From contig NW_001799029.1 of NCBI RefSeq assembly GCF_000165425.1, forward strand, positions 62,001 to 126,000: a stretch of 64,000 nucleotides of DNA, in the 5' to 3' direction. This document shows positions 35,717 to 47,038 of this stretch, in pieces (the stretch's first letter is position 1; each line of letters starts with the position of its first letter). Below the pieces are notes generated by a model that ran no database searches, was not told the origin of the DNA, and saw only the letters and a program-made list of their open reading frames with translations. This DNA is from Paramecium tetraurelia. Taxonomy: Eukaryota > Ciliophora > Oligohymenophorea > Peniculida > Parameciidae. The translations under genes and the position numbers were made by a program.

Positions 35717-38700
35717 ATGAAAAGTATAGATGATTATAAAAAAATAGTAATTACTATGAAAAAAAGAGTAAAGTTATTGTAATAAGAAAACTAAGATCTA
35801 AAGAGGTTATAATAGGAGAAGGTTTATGTTTATTCTGATAGATATACGGCAATTAAGTAATTGAAGAAAGCAGCAAAGAAATTGGGATTGACAACTGAGA
35901 TGTTTTTCAGGGCTGCTGACACAAAATCAATGGAAATAGTCACAACAAAAAGATTGGGAGAAATATTTAAAACAGTTGCTAAACTCCATGATAATTATGT
36001 GTAAGAGTTGCTAAATATTTTTGATGTTGATGAGTCGGGTTCAATAACAAGAGATGAATACTATTAGACTTTAGAGATGTATTAAATCAACGAAGAGTGT
36101 GGTAGCAATTTCAATCGAAATTCCTATTCAAAGTTTATTTATTTTTTAAAAAAAGAGCAGTATGATGGAATTATAGGTTTTATTAAGATGGATCCAAATA
36201 AGTTGGGTTACATTACAAGGGAAATGTTTGTTGCATTCACTTAAAGTTTAAATAATTGGCAATAGTATTTAACATTGAGGGAAATTTATTCAGCTTATCA
36301 ATATATGGATATATCAGAGAACGAGCAAATTTCAAGGGAGGAATATTTATAAGCATTTGAGAAATTACCTGCACTTCCTCAGGCTGGTAAAATATAGGAG
36401 TAGAAAGTAAATGTGTTGAGAAAGGTGCTTTTGATTAAGGGAGTGAGATTGAGTAGTTTTGTATTGGAATTGATGCTCTCTATTCAAAAACCGGAAGATG
36501 GAATAACCATTGAAGTATTCTATAGAGTAGCCAAATAATACTTGGATAAGAAAGAAACACTGTCATTGTTTAAGTTAATGGATTATTAAGAAAGGGGTTC
36601 TATAGATTATGATGAGATAATGAGCTTTTATTATATGACAATGAGTTATGGGGATTCATTTGAGATTGTATTTACTATTTTGGCGAGAAAACTATAGGCA
36701 ATGAATATGTCAATAGAGAAGTATTTGAAGTAGGAATAGATTTATGCTGAGACTCAATTGACGGTGGAATAATTTAGTTCGATTGCTTATGATTTATTTA
36801 ATACTCCAAATTATGAGATTTCATCAAAGTTATTTGAAGCAATGGATCTTGATAATTCTGGAGTTGTGTCAGCTTAAGAAATTATTACTTATACGAATGA
36901 TTCATTAAAAAATTACAGTTTGTTATTGAGACAGAAGTCATAAACTTAAACGACTGTGATGTTTGAAGATTTTGATTCCACGTAGATTGAGATTGCAAAT
37001 TTAGACATTGAAGAATAATTGTTGTTTGAATTGAAAAAATACAAAACAACTTTTTCTGATAAGGATAGATTTTAAAATTTTCAATATATTTTTACGAATG
37101 AAATTTCATGTTTGCTTGTGTGTTTGTAGATTGTTGAGAATCTAAAATTGAGCAAACAAAAATATTGGGAAGATCCTGAATTTGGATCACATAAAATGGA
37201 TCCATTTGGGGCTAATTCTATATTTAGAGTTGAAAATTTACCAATTACAGGATGGCCAGATGCAAAAGATTTATGTTGGTAGAGGATCTCTGAAATTTGT
37301 GGTGATTGGGTGTTTATGGATGAAAATGGTGCAAATGCCAATGATGTAATCTAATCACATTATTTAGGAGATTGTTGGCTGATATCTGCATTATCTATTA
37401 TAGCTGGCAATGATAAGTATTTGGTAGATCAAAGTGATATCAGCAAAGGCTTATATCCAAAGTTATTTCATTTTCTAAGCAAATATGGAATCATTGTTAT
37501 CAAATTTAATAAAATGTTTAGAGATGTTTATGTAGTCATTGATGATCGATTTTGTACATATAATAATAAATTGTTATTTGCTGAATGTAGGAGTGAAAGA
37601 GAATGGTGGGTACAAATCATAGAAAAAGCCTATGCCAAATTGCATACTTGTTATGAATCACTTACATCAGGAGACATTTCTTAGGCCTTATTTGATTTTA
37701 CTGGCATACCTTGTACCAGGCATGTTATTGATGAGACCAATATTACTAAAGATCCTGTAGAACGGAAAAAATTTTTATTAAACCTATTTGAAATTGGTAA
37801 ATAATCAAAAGCATTAATGGGATGTTCAGCTCATGGAACAGGCTAAGTGCTATTAAATAGTGAGGAAACAGGATTATACAGAGGACATGCCTATAGTATA
37901 TTGCATTACTTTCATTTGAAGGATGATCAATCCAGAATACACAAATTAATTATGCTCAGAAATCCATGGGGGTTTGGAGAATGGAAACTCAAATGGTCAG
38001 ATTATAGTCAATAAATGAATGAAAACTTCGAATTGATTCAAGCTTACTTTAAGGAGGAAATCTAAAGATGCAAAGAAAATGGTGATGAACCTCCTGACCC
38101 TTATGCTTTAGGTGATGACGGTATTTTCATTATGAATTTCAAAAGTTTTCACAATGTCTTTAATAATATTTTCATGAGTGTTAATCTGGATGAAAAGTGG
38201 TCTGTCATGAGAATTTATGACAGCTTTACTAAAGAACATTTGGGCACTCCTACTAAAAATGAAAGATCTCAAGCTCTTTATCCATTTAACAACCCTAGGT
38301 ACACAATTCGAATAAATCACCCCTTTCCAAATAAGAAGATTTATATCACTCTCTCATAAAGAGATGGAAGATTGGATAGATAAGCTAAGTATCCTTATGA
38401 AGGCAAGCTCGTTAAGATTATCATGTGCTTATTTTAATTATAGTAAAATGAAACTGAACTCACTAAATTTTAAAAGCCTGTTCATGACTCCAAATTACTT
38501 TCAGGTAGAAGAGATATAGATATGGAGGTGTTCTCTGTTCAAAATGCAACTTATGTACTCATTCCTTCAGCACATGTAATTTCTCATTAATATTTTGCAG
38601 AAACCTAATATAACTGGAGATTATGTGATTTCTGTCTATTTCGATTTCCCACCTAACGGTATCATTATAGAGAGTAGTACAAATAATCAATTCTTGTTGC

Positions 38701-38765
38701 AACCAAAAATATATACATCTCTTATGCAAAATCCTACGCTATTAAAGTTATTTAATAAACTATGA
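35717..38765 (+). CDS. Calpain-family cysteine protease with N-terminal EF-hands
   Basis: A 1,007-residue protein with one 25-nt intron near the 3' end (38576-38600, ends CAG). Residues ~1-400 are an EF-hand region; two loops look fully able to bind calcium (DVDESGSITRDE and DLDNSGVVSAQE) and others are degenerate. The papain-like calpain core follows: HYLGDCWLISALSIIAG (catalytic Cys), YRGHAYSILHYFH (catalytic His) and IMLRNPWGFGEWKLKWSD (catalytic Asn), so the triad is intact. Beta-rich C2-like domains complete the C terminus. Calcium-activated limited proteolysis in the cytosol is expected. EF-hands in front of the protease core differ from classical vertebrate calpains, which carry them behind it. 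Confidence 0.92.
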
Positions 38766-39261
38766 GTTCCTTTTTAATATACAATTTTAATTTATTATAC
38801 CTATATTAGATTAAATGTTCTTGATGTGTATTTGTATTATCTAACAACTAGATGTATTATGAATAAGAGTAATTCTTGTGATTATTTCATGAGTTATATT
38901 GTTGATCAAACAATTCTATTTCATATAAGAAACTTTCTAATTATAATTACAATCTATTAGATAGTAAGTATCTTTTCTATGAATTATAATAATTTAATAT
39001 TTAATTTGAAAAAACCCTAGAATCAACATAATTTTATAATTTATTATACTAAAGATTTTACTTTCCTAACTATTAATATAATTACATCATTTATTCATAT
39101 ATATAAATCTAATCATAACGATGCTTTTATAGAGTATTTAATAGCTAGATAACTCAAAACACAATATATACGTAACAACAATAAATCTTACTTTAAAAAC
39201 TTATTTTCGGAGAAGTAGATTCAATCAACATTAATTTGATCATCAAAAATGTGTGAAATAT
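38766..39261. other. Convergent spacer
   Basis: About 500 AT-rich bases between two convergent stops. Nothing recognisable is present. The 3' ends of both neighbouring transcripts should lie here. Confidence 0.4.
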
Positions 39262-41672
39262 TCAATATATTTCATGGGTAGATAGATGTAATATTTGAAA
39301 GAGGGAATTGTTTTTGATTAAAAAATAAAGACAATATCTCAATATTATATATTACTAATGAGCAATTTGATTAAAATATTAGTTCATTTTTTTCTTTGTT
39401 TTAATGAGAACACACGTTTATGCATGTTTTGACTGTTTTAATAAATTAGTTAGGAATCTATGCTGTCTTTACTTTAACCATTCTAATGATTATTGGTTGG
39501 CAATGTATTCTAGCGATCCATAAAGAAATTATTTTGTGAAATGATCCGTTTAAGACTCTCTATTTTTGACTATTGTGGGCTTACAATGCAATTTGGTTGA
39601 ATTGGTTGAACATTTCCTAAGGAAGATTGTCTATAAATTAAATGTTATAGATTACTATGACTTGATTCTTTTTTATAATGATGACATTTATTCAGATTGG
39701 ATCTTTTATTTTTGATTGATCTAACGAGAGCCTGTGTAAGGTGATTGAGGCTTTGAATTACTTGATTCTTTTGGTTCTGTACTTTTCCTAATAGTCTTGA
39801 ATTTTTGAAGTAATTGCATTTGTAAGGATGTTATCATGATACAGTGTTATTTTAGAACTTTTGATTATTCAATTTTCATTTGTTTTTGTTCTGATTAATC
39901 AAAGTAGAAATCCTAAAAGATTTTAATTTCTTATTGCAATCCTGTTTTGCCTAGAAGTTTCTCTCTTGTTTCTAATTCTCCATTCATTAAATCATTAGAA
40001 TCATAATTAAATTATAGTTGATTCGGTTTGAAGGGAGGTTGTACTTTTTTTAATAGAATAGACACTAAATCACAATCTTTGAACCAAGGATGAGTGAATA
40101 ATTCAAGTAAACCTTTATTGGCGCAAAGTCTTTCTGATGGTTACTTGCTCAACAACCCTTTAAGTAAATCTTTAATTTCATTTGACAAATTTAATTTCTC
40201 TGGGAATGTGAGTTCTTCATTAAGAATAGATTCATAGATTTCTTCAGTATCTCTCGAATAGTAAGGTGGTAGACCAGTGACTAATTCATACAACAACGCT
40301 CCTAGACAATAATGGTCTACTTAAACATTGTGACCTATTTTTAGCAGCATTTCAGGAGCCATGTATTCTGGAGATCCACAGAAACTATAGGCATAATCTT
40401 CTTCAGTCATATTGGGTTTAGATAGTCCAAAATCTGCGATTCTGATATGTCCGTCGATGTCAATTAATATGTTTTCAGGCTTAATGTCTCTGTAAACGAT
40501 CGATAGTGAATGTAGATAGAACATAGCAAGACAAATTTCAGTGAAGTAGAATCTGGCCTAATATTCAGTCATTCTCTTGACTTGTCTTAATTGCCAGAAC
40601 AATTCACCACCGCTGCAAAATTCAAGCACAAAAATAATAAAGTTCTTAGATTCAAATGCATATTCCAATTTAATTATGAAGGGATGATCCAATACTGTCA
40701 TGATGTCTCTTTCATTCTGAACGATCCCTAATTACTTATTGTAATTTGTTACCTTGTTTTTTATGTTATAAAATAAACTCTTTGTCAATCAATTTCATGG
40801 CATAAAATCTTCCATTGGATTTCTTCTTCACCATGTACACTCTTGAGAATCCTCCCACACCTATGCATTTTACAAATATGAAATCTTTCAATGAGACCTT
40901 TGCAGTTTGTGGAGTGGCAAAAAATGGCTATAGGTTTAGGGTTTAACCACTAAAAATCTCTAGAGGTTTGTTAGGCTATTGTAAGTAATAATCGACAGGC
41001 AGGTTTTTATCAACTGTGTGGAACGAGACGATCTCAGGGTTTGTTGATTCATTACCAGTGCCACAAGTTATTTTAACGTGATCTGGTTGGGAACCTGTAG
41101 AGGAGTATTGATGGATTGAATGTTTCTTAATTTCTTATTTCAAATATTCATCCAACCAACCTGTGGTCTTGGAAGGATCAATGGGAAATTTTATTTATTA
41201 ATTTTCGTAATGTACTATTATAATTATCTGATTAGCTAAATTAATAAAACCTTTAGTTGATTATGCATTAGAATTTTGATATTAATTTGAATTTGTTCTT
41301 CTGCTGTCTGTTGTTATATTACTTTTTAAGTTATTTGAAGTATCAGAAGTATTCACTTTTTAAACTGATTTCTGAATTGGTAGTTATTTATGACTTATCA
41401 TCAATTTCAATAATTCTTGCTAATATTGCTTGGCCTATGCAGGAAGTCCTTATTTTTTTAACACTTTCAAGTCAATTCCCTATAAACCTGTGCTCTGATT
41501 TGCCTTATGAGTTGGACTCAAACTTTGGGCGATCAATCCGCAGGGATTAAAAGATTGGCTGAGTTTATTACTTTTATTAGTGCACCTAAATATCTAGAAG
41601 ATGATACGTTTTGAAATTATTCTATTGCACTATCTCTTGTAATTGTAATTGGGGACGAGACAGGTGCTGCAT
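39262..41672 (-). CDS. AGC-family Ser/Thr protein kinase with long N-terminal region
   Basis: A 787-residue kinase with introns at 41586-41607 (22 nt) and 40738-40762 (25 nt). The first ~260 residues are Gln/Ser-rich with an ordered stretch ([19 protein letters not shown], then [15 protein letters not shown]). The kinase domain has [62 protein letters not shown] and [16 protein letters not shown], all typical of AGC kinases (S6K/PKA/PKC type). The C-terminal ~230 residues are Gln-rich and lack a clear hydrophobic motif. The end of the protein below ~39400 becomes low-complexity, so the true stop may differ. It resembles the AGC kinase at 61605. Confidence 0.88.
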
Positions 41673-41738
41673 TAATTTGTTATATGTATTATTCGAATTT
41701 TAAATAAACTATATATTAAAATATATATAAACACACTA

Positions 41739-43680
41739 TCAATGAAAATTATAACCATTTTTCATTGGTCCAATTACTTTGAATTTTAGATTAATAATGG
41801 AGGGTTCTTTTTATAGGTTTAAGGATGCTTGCACTATTTCGACCCTTTCTAAAATAAGAGAATTTCTAGATGATGAAAAGGCTTCCAAAATCTTTGGTAA
41901 CTATTTCAATTCTAGGATCAATTATTCGGATTAAATTGCATTCAATTGGTGAAACAAATTAATCAAAAAGCCAAGAGCTATAGAAATTAATTCGTCATAA
42001 TTAGGGTCTAAGTTAATTTGAAGTTACTTTAACAATCTGAAGTATTGGATATAGAATTCTTTATTGAAGGTTTAATCTAAGAATTTCTTTCTAAATTGAT
42101 CTTCAATCAATAAATTTGATAGTAGGTTCAATATCTGCACATACATGTCGCATGACTATATGGAGAGTTCTACATTTTAGTAAATCTGAGAAATCTAATC
42201 AACTATTTGATCCAGATGATTTAAAAAGATTTAACGAAGGAAACTACTCTAATCATAGCACAGATTTGCACACAGACTCAAAAATGACGAAACCAATTCA
42301 GGTTCTGTTTCAGACAAACTTAAAATTCTGACAAATATCTCAGGATAGAGAGTTGTGATGATGTGAGGACTAGATTAAATGAGAATTCGAGTTTTCTCCT
42401 CATTCATTATATTTATTGCTTCAATATAATCTCGAATACAATCAAATATGGCTGATTTTTTCTTTTATTTGGCTTTGTTGAGTAATTTAATAATCTTTTA
42501 AATTATAATGTCAACACCATTATATTGTAAAATGAATTATTCTTGATATAATTAATTTTATTCTTAATAAGATTACAAAATCAAAGCAGGCAAACTAGCC
42601 ATAAACTAATTTTTTAAGAAAATATACGTTGAATTGATCATGAAGAAATTCTTCATCCGCCTTAATAATTTAAATCAAAGTTTCAATCCCTCTTTTATCA
42701 TAAAAATAAGCAGCCGACTCATCTGTGTATTCCATCATCACTTTCAAAACCTAATACAAATCATAATTCTAATTTTGAATAAGAAAACCATCAATCACAT
42801 CCTTATAATTTAAATAATTTTATTAAAACTTACATTTCATCGAAGTCTAAACACATTCACTACTTCTCCCAGAATTAGCAACCTGAATTCCCAAACTGTT
42901 CTCCCTTTGACTAATTTATTATGCCTCTAGACTAACTTCAGTTGGTTCATCTGAGCATTCTTTAGAATCTGTTTTATTTTGTTTATCCATAAATTCAATA
43001 TTGAGATAGTGTTTGACATCATCTTTCAGCCTTTGAGCTTCCTTATCATTAGGATCAATCTGTATAGCTTACTCAACATCCTGTAAAGCCTTTTAAAGTT
43101 GCCCAGTTTTATAATAAGCGAGAGCTCTTCTTAAATGGGCTTTGAAAAAACTATCGATGCTTTGAGTAAATCTTTCTTCTTTATTCTGGGCAATCTCTAG
43201 GAATTTAGAGCAATCCACAATAGCTTGTTGGAATTTGTAAATTTTAATGTATGCAATAGCTCTATTGAGCAATAAGACAGCACTGTCTTGGACCAATTCA
43301 AGTGCTTCAGTATATTGAGATATAGCTTCTTCAAAGTTTTTGTCAGCATAATAATAATTACCCTTTTTCTTAAGCTCCTCAGCCAATTAAATTCTTTGTT
43401 GCATTTCTGCACTTCCAAATGCTGCATTAGTTTTCTCGTCGTTTCTTTGAAAATAGAGTTTGTCCTTGTCATTGGAATATATTTTAGTCTGTTGTTGATG
43501 CTTGGTCTGTTTGGGTGTTGGGGAATTCTCGAGTTCAGAAACTAGACTTTATTTTGAGTATTTATCTTAAACTTCAATTTATTTTGGATTATTGGGTTTT
43601 TCTGCAGCTTTGTCAGTCTAGTTAATTGAATCATCAAGGGCTTGTAAATCGAAATGGAGTTATAATTCTCTTGAATTCAT
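41739..43680 (-). CDS. TTC12-like TPR and armadillo protein
   Basis: A 639-residue protein with one 22-nt intron (42606-42627). Residues ~100-220 hold three TPR repeats (AEELKKKGNYYYADKNFEEA, LLLNRAIAYIKIYKFQQAIV, LRRALAYYKTGQLQKALQD, then AIQIDPNDKEAQRLK). A linker is followed by ~350 residues of helical armadillo/HEAT-like sequence (FYDKRGIETLIQIIKADEEF, FLSLCANLCYDQ). TPR followed by armadillo repeats is the layout of TTC12, which is needed for axonemal dynein assembly in motile cilia; UNC45 shares the pattern but has a different C-terminal domain. A cytosolic dynein-assembly role is a family-based inference. The gene ends 66 bases from the AGC kinase start. Confidence 0.7.
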
Positions 43681-43798
43681 AGTCAATATTAATTTTTATA
43701 ATATTTAAATAATTTAATGCTAGAATATAATACAGTATTCGGACTGATGAGAAGTTGATTGATAAATTGAGTGAAAATAGGATGTGACTAATTATCAT

Positions 43799-44239
<441 letters not shown>

Positions 44240-44324
44240 GATTTTAGAAAAAATAATATTAATGTTAAAGAACCCTTATAAAAATAGATAAATGATTATC
44301 TTATTATACTTATTGTATTATATT

Positions 44325-44827
44325 TCAAATGATTTCTACAAATGCTTTTGGATGTTAAAAGACTGTAGATGTTGGTTTGACAACTTCAGCCCCTCTTGGC
44401 AATACTGGTTGTCTTTTAGTTGAGATGTGCTATTTCTATTTATTAGCTTCAGTCTTTTTCTTATCATTGACTTGAACTCTCTTAACAAATTCCTCTCTGC
44501 ATTTTGATGGTCTCAAATGATCAGCTCTAACATGGAATCTTTTCTCCACATATCTTCCTCTTACTCTTCTTTATAAGGAGACACCAATTCCTCTTGGATT
44601 AACATTGAACACTCTGGCTGTTCGTCCATGATAATATTAAAAGGGCACTCCCTTGTGTTATGCTCCATCAACCAAAATATCAACGAAATCACCTAAGAGA
44701 ATCGTATGTAATTCGTACCTCTTCTGAATGTTTAGAGTGTTTTACGAATACTTATATTGCCATGTCCTCTGAATGGTTTTGCAAACTTGCTTCTTGTTCC
44801 CTTCTTCAATCCATAACTATGAGTCAT
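44325..44827 (-). CDS. RPL21: 60S ribosomal protein eL21
   Basis: A 158-residue protein with one 26-nt intron (44693-44718). MTHSYGLKKGTRSKFAKPFR at the start, VDGAQHKGVPFQYYHGRTAR, VFNVNPRGIGVSL and the KRFHVRADHLRPSKCREEF block identify eL21, and the length is normal. It binds 5S/28S rRNA regions of the large subunit. It sits directly upstream of the calmodulin-like gene and downstream of RPS26 on the same strand; the three are separate transcription units by spacing (126 bases to RPS26). Confidence 0.96.
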
Positions 44828-44952
44828 TTATTCAAGATATTAATTTTTTTTAAAATTATTTATACAAATACTCCAATATTATAGCATTCAGAGGATGCCT
44901 CTCATAAATGTAAGATATTCAGATATTATAATGTATGTATGTTTTAGATATA

Positions 44953-45354
44953 TCATTAAGCTGCAACTGGAGCTTATGGTTTTGGGGCATCCTTTTTTTG
45001 TGTTGATTGTTAAGCAGGTCGTTTTCTTTCAATTACACGAATTTTTCTGTCTTCAGATGATCTCACTCTCACGATACGTGCATGGATGGCACAAGAAATG
45101 CAATACTAACTTTTAATTATTAACACTACTTGAAGCTTGTCAAATAATTTTGGAATTGACTATTATTATTTGGATTCATAAGCAGAAGCTTCCAAAATGT
45201 CTTTCTTTGATGATGCATCAACGATGTCTCTCACTGTGAATCTCTTGATGGCCTTATCCTTGCCAACTAATCTGCAACAATTTGAACAAGTAACTGGCTT
45301 GACATGACCTCTATTTTTCTTTGAACGACCATTATTTCTTCTCTTTGATGGCAT
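44953..45354 (-). CDS. RPS26: 40S ribosomal protein eS26
   Basis: A 125-residue protein with a 24-nt intron at 45106-45129. [20 protein letters not shown], the zinc-type motif [26 protein letters not shown], then [16 protein letters not shown] identify eS26, with both CxxC pairs present. The C terminus is Gln/Lys/Pro-rich as in homologues. eS26 lies at the mRNA exit channel of the small subunit. The intron is a multiple of three and contains no TGA, so only the family alignment shows that it must be removed; retention would insert eight residues before YCISC. Confidence 0.96.
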
Positions 45355-45966
45355 TTCTTAAGGAATTATTTCTTTTTTTAATAATTTATTTAAAAGGATT
45401 TAATTTTTTTTTCATTTTATTCAATTTCACTAATGTCACAACCATCTCATAATTCACTCGGTAAATAATTAATCCCCTCTCTCAAAACTCATTAAACCCT
45501 GCTCTATTTCATCTATTCATCTCTGTACTCCCTCCTTTAATCAAATACTAATATTAATTACTCTTTCATGATATTTCTACTTGCTATTTGGTCATCTAAA
45601 TCTCAAATTCTATATAACTACGTTATATTAATAAATAGATCTAATAAAGAACTATTTATTAGATTTATTTAACTAAAAAAATAAGAATTATAAAAATATT
45701 AAAATTTAAACTAAAATATCTGATTCCTTATTGGAAAGAAATGATAATCCTTTTTGAGTAATTTCATTTTATATTGATCTAATGTAAATCATTAGTTCAA
45801 TGACTTTTCTTATCTAATTAGGAAACATAGTATCTTTTTGATTTTCCAATCATTTTAAATAAATCTTTTAATCATTGATCTTTCGAATAATTCTATGATA
45901 ATAGAATCAAATCTATAATAGTCATCAATTATATAATTAATAGTTTAATTATTTACAATATAAAAA
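45355..45966. other. Spacer, possible small minus-strand frame
   Basis: About 600 bases between RPS26 and the GPCR stop. On the minus strand around 45430-45600 there is sequence reading IDEIEQGLMSFERG in one frame and FDQRREYRDEQMKQSR in another, starting near an ATG at ~45596. I could not join these into one protein with confident introns. The RPS26 promoter should lie at its left end. Confidence 0.35.
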
Positions 45967-47001
45967 TCAAATTAATTACTCATCATTCTTTACTTTTGAA
46001 TTCTTCTTTTTCCCAAATGACCAAATGGCTTTTATGTCAATTACTTAACTATATATAATGTCGCACATAATTACTTATAATTTTTGTAGAATATGAATGC
46101 AATTATGACTAAATGGATTTCAAAGAAAAGATACGTGAACACAAACAATACGTATGCAAATAAGGATTTAGTGTATCCCTCATAAAAGAGTTGTACATAT
46201 CTAAATTTGATACATTAATTAATTTACTTAACACACTGATTGGTTAACCAAAAGAATACATAGATAATCGAAAAATCTGCCACTTTCTTTATGATGTCTA
46301 ATTCAACGCTACCAATCTGTTCTTCAAAAATGAGGGTTTTGATTCGAGAACTAATCTATTGAATTTGTAATTGGATACTTTCTTTCTCAAAATTAAAACA
46401 CTTAGGAATATCAACCATAAGGGTATGGACCAAAAAATCAGGAAAATGATTTCATCTTCCTAGACATAAGGGATTTGAAGTACTTTGAAACCGCAAAATA
46501 GATAGAACAACTCTGATGAGTTATAGAGTTTCCATCCTGTGGGGCCTATGGAATCGTTTAGCAAAGGGTAGAGGAGCCATAAGTAAGGCCAGATAGTGCA
46601 AAGAATCATGAATTTGTTTATGTTATTAGTCACAGCCTAATATTTGGAATTAATCTAATTTATAATATAATTGGTACGTGAAGGGCAGAATGATACAAAT
46701 AAAATAAAAGCAACAAACAAGAGAATGATGTGAGCCAACAGCAGTGCATGATATATCCGATTATACCGCATAAAGTTTCATAACATTTGCTCTGAAATGA
46801 TAAAGAGATGGCTCCGACCAAATCGATTGATTCAGCAAATGATTATAGAATTAGCAATTTGAATACCCAATATTTCTACTTGTTGCTTTTTAAGCAGGTG
46901 ATCCCCACAAACAAAGTTGATACCAAAGCACAAGAGAGGATGAGCATTCTGATCGCAAACTATACTATTTTTTGGGTGGAATCAAGTTGGCATATATTCA
47001 T
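45967..47001 (-). CDS. Seven-transmembrane receptor, cAMP-receptor-like GPCR
   Basis: A 311-residue protein with four introns (46655-46677, 46356-46378, 46201-46227, 46049-46074). Seven hydrophobic segments are visible, including AIRMLILSCALVSTLFVGI, IIGYIMHCCWLTSFSCLLLL, MILCTIWPYLWLLYPLL, IIFLIFWSIPLWLIFL and LFAYVLFVFTYLFFEI. The loop NDSIGPTGWKLYNSS and the WPYLWLLYPLL-GPTGWK order are those of Dictyostelium-type cAMP receptors (cAR family). Every intron is confirmed by the frame of the adjoining helices. It should be a plasma-membrane receptor; ciliates respond to extracellular cAMP, but the ligand here is unknown. The start is 37 bases from the stop of the histidine kinase upstream. Confidence 0.85.
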
Positions 47002-47038
47002 AATTTATAATATTTATAACCTAAAACATATATTATAA

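Noticed and set aside
41287-41550. Plus-strand hydrophobic ORF of ~87 codons
   Set aside because: It is the antisense of the N-terminal exon of the AGC kinase gene, whose frame is continuous and joined by a clean 22-nt intron.
45967-46440. Two separate genes on the minus strand, one membrane and one starting MVDIPKC
   Set aside because: A 23-nt intron at 46356-46378 joins both parts into one seven-TM receptor with the correct helix order.
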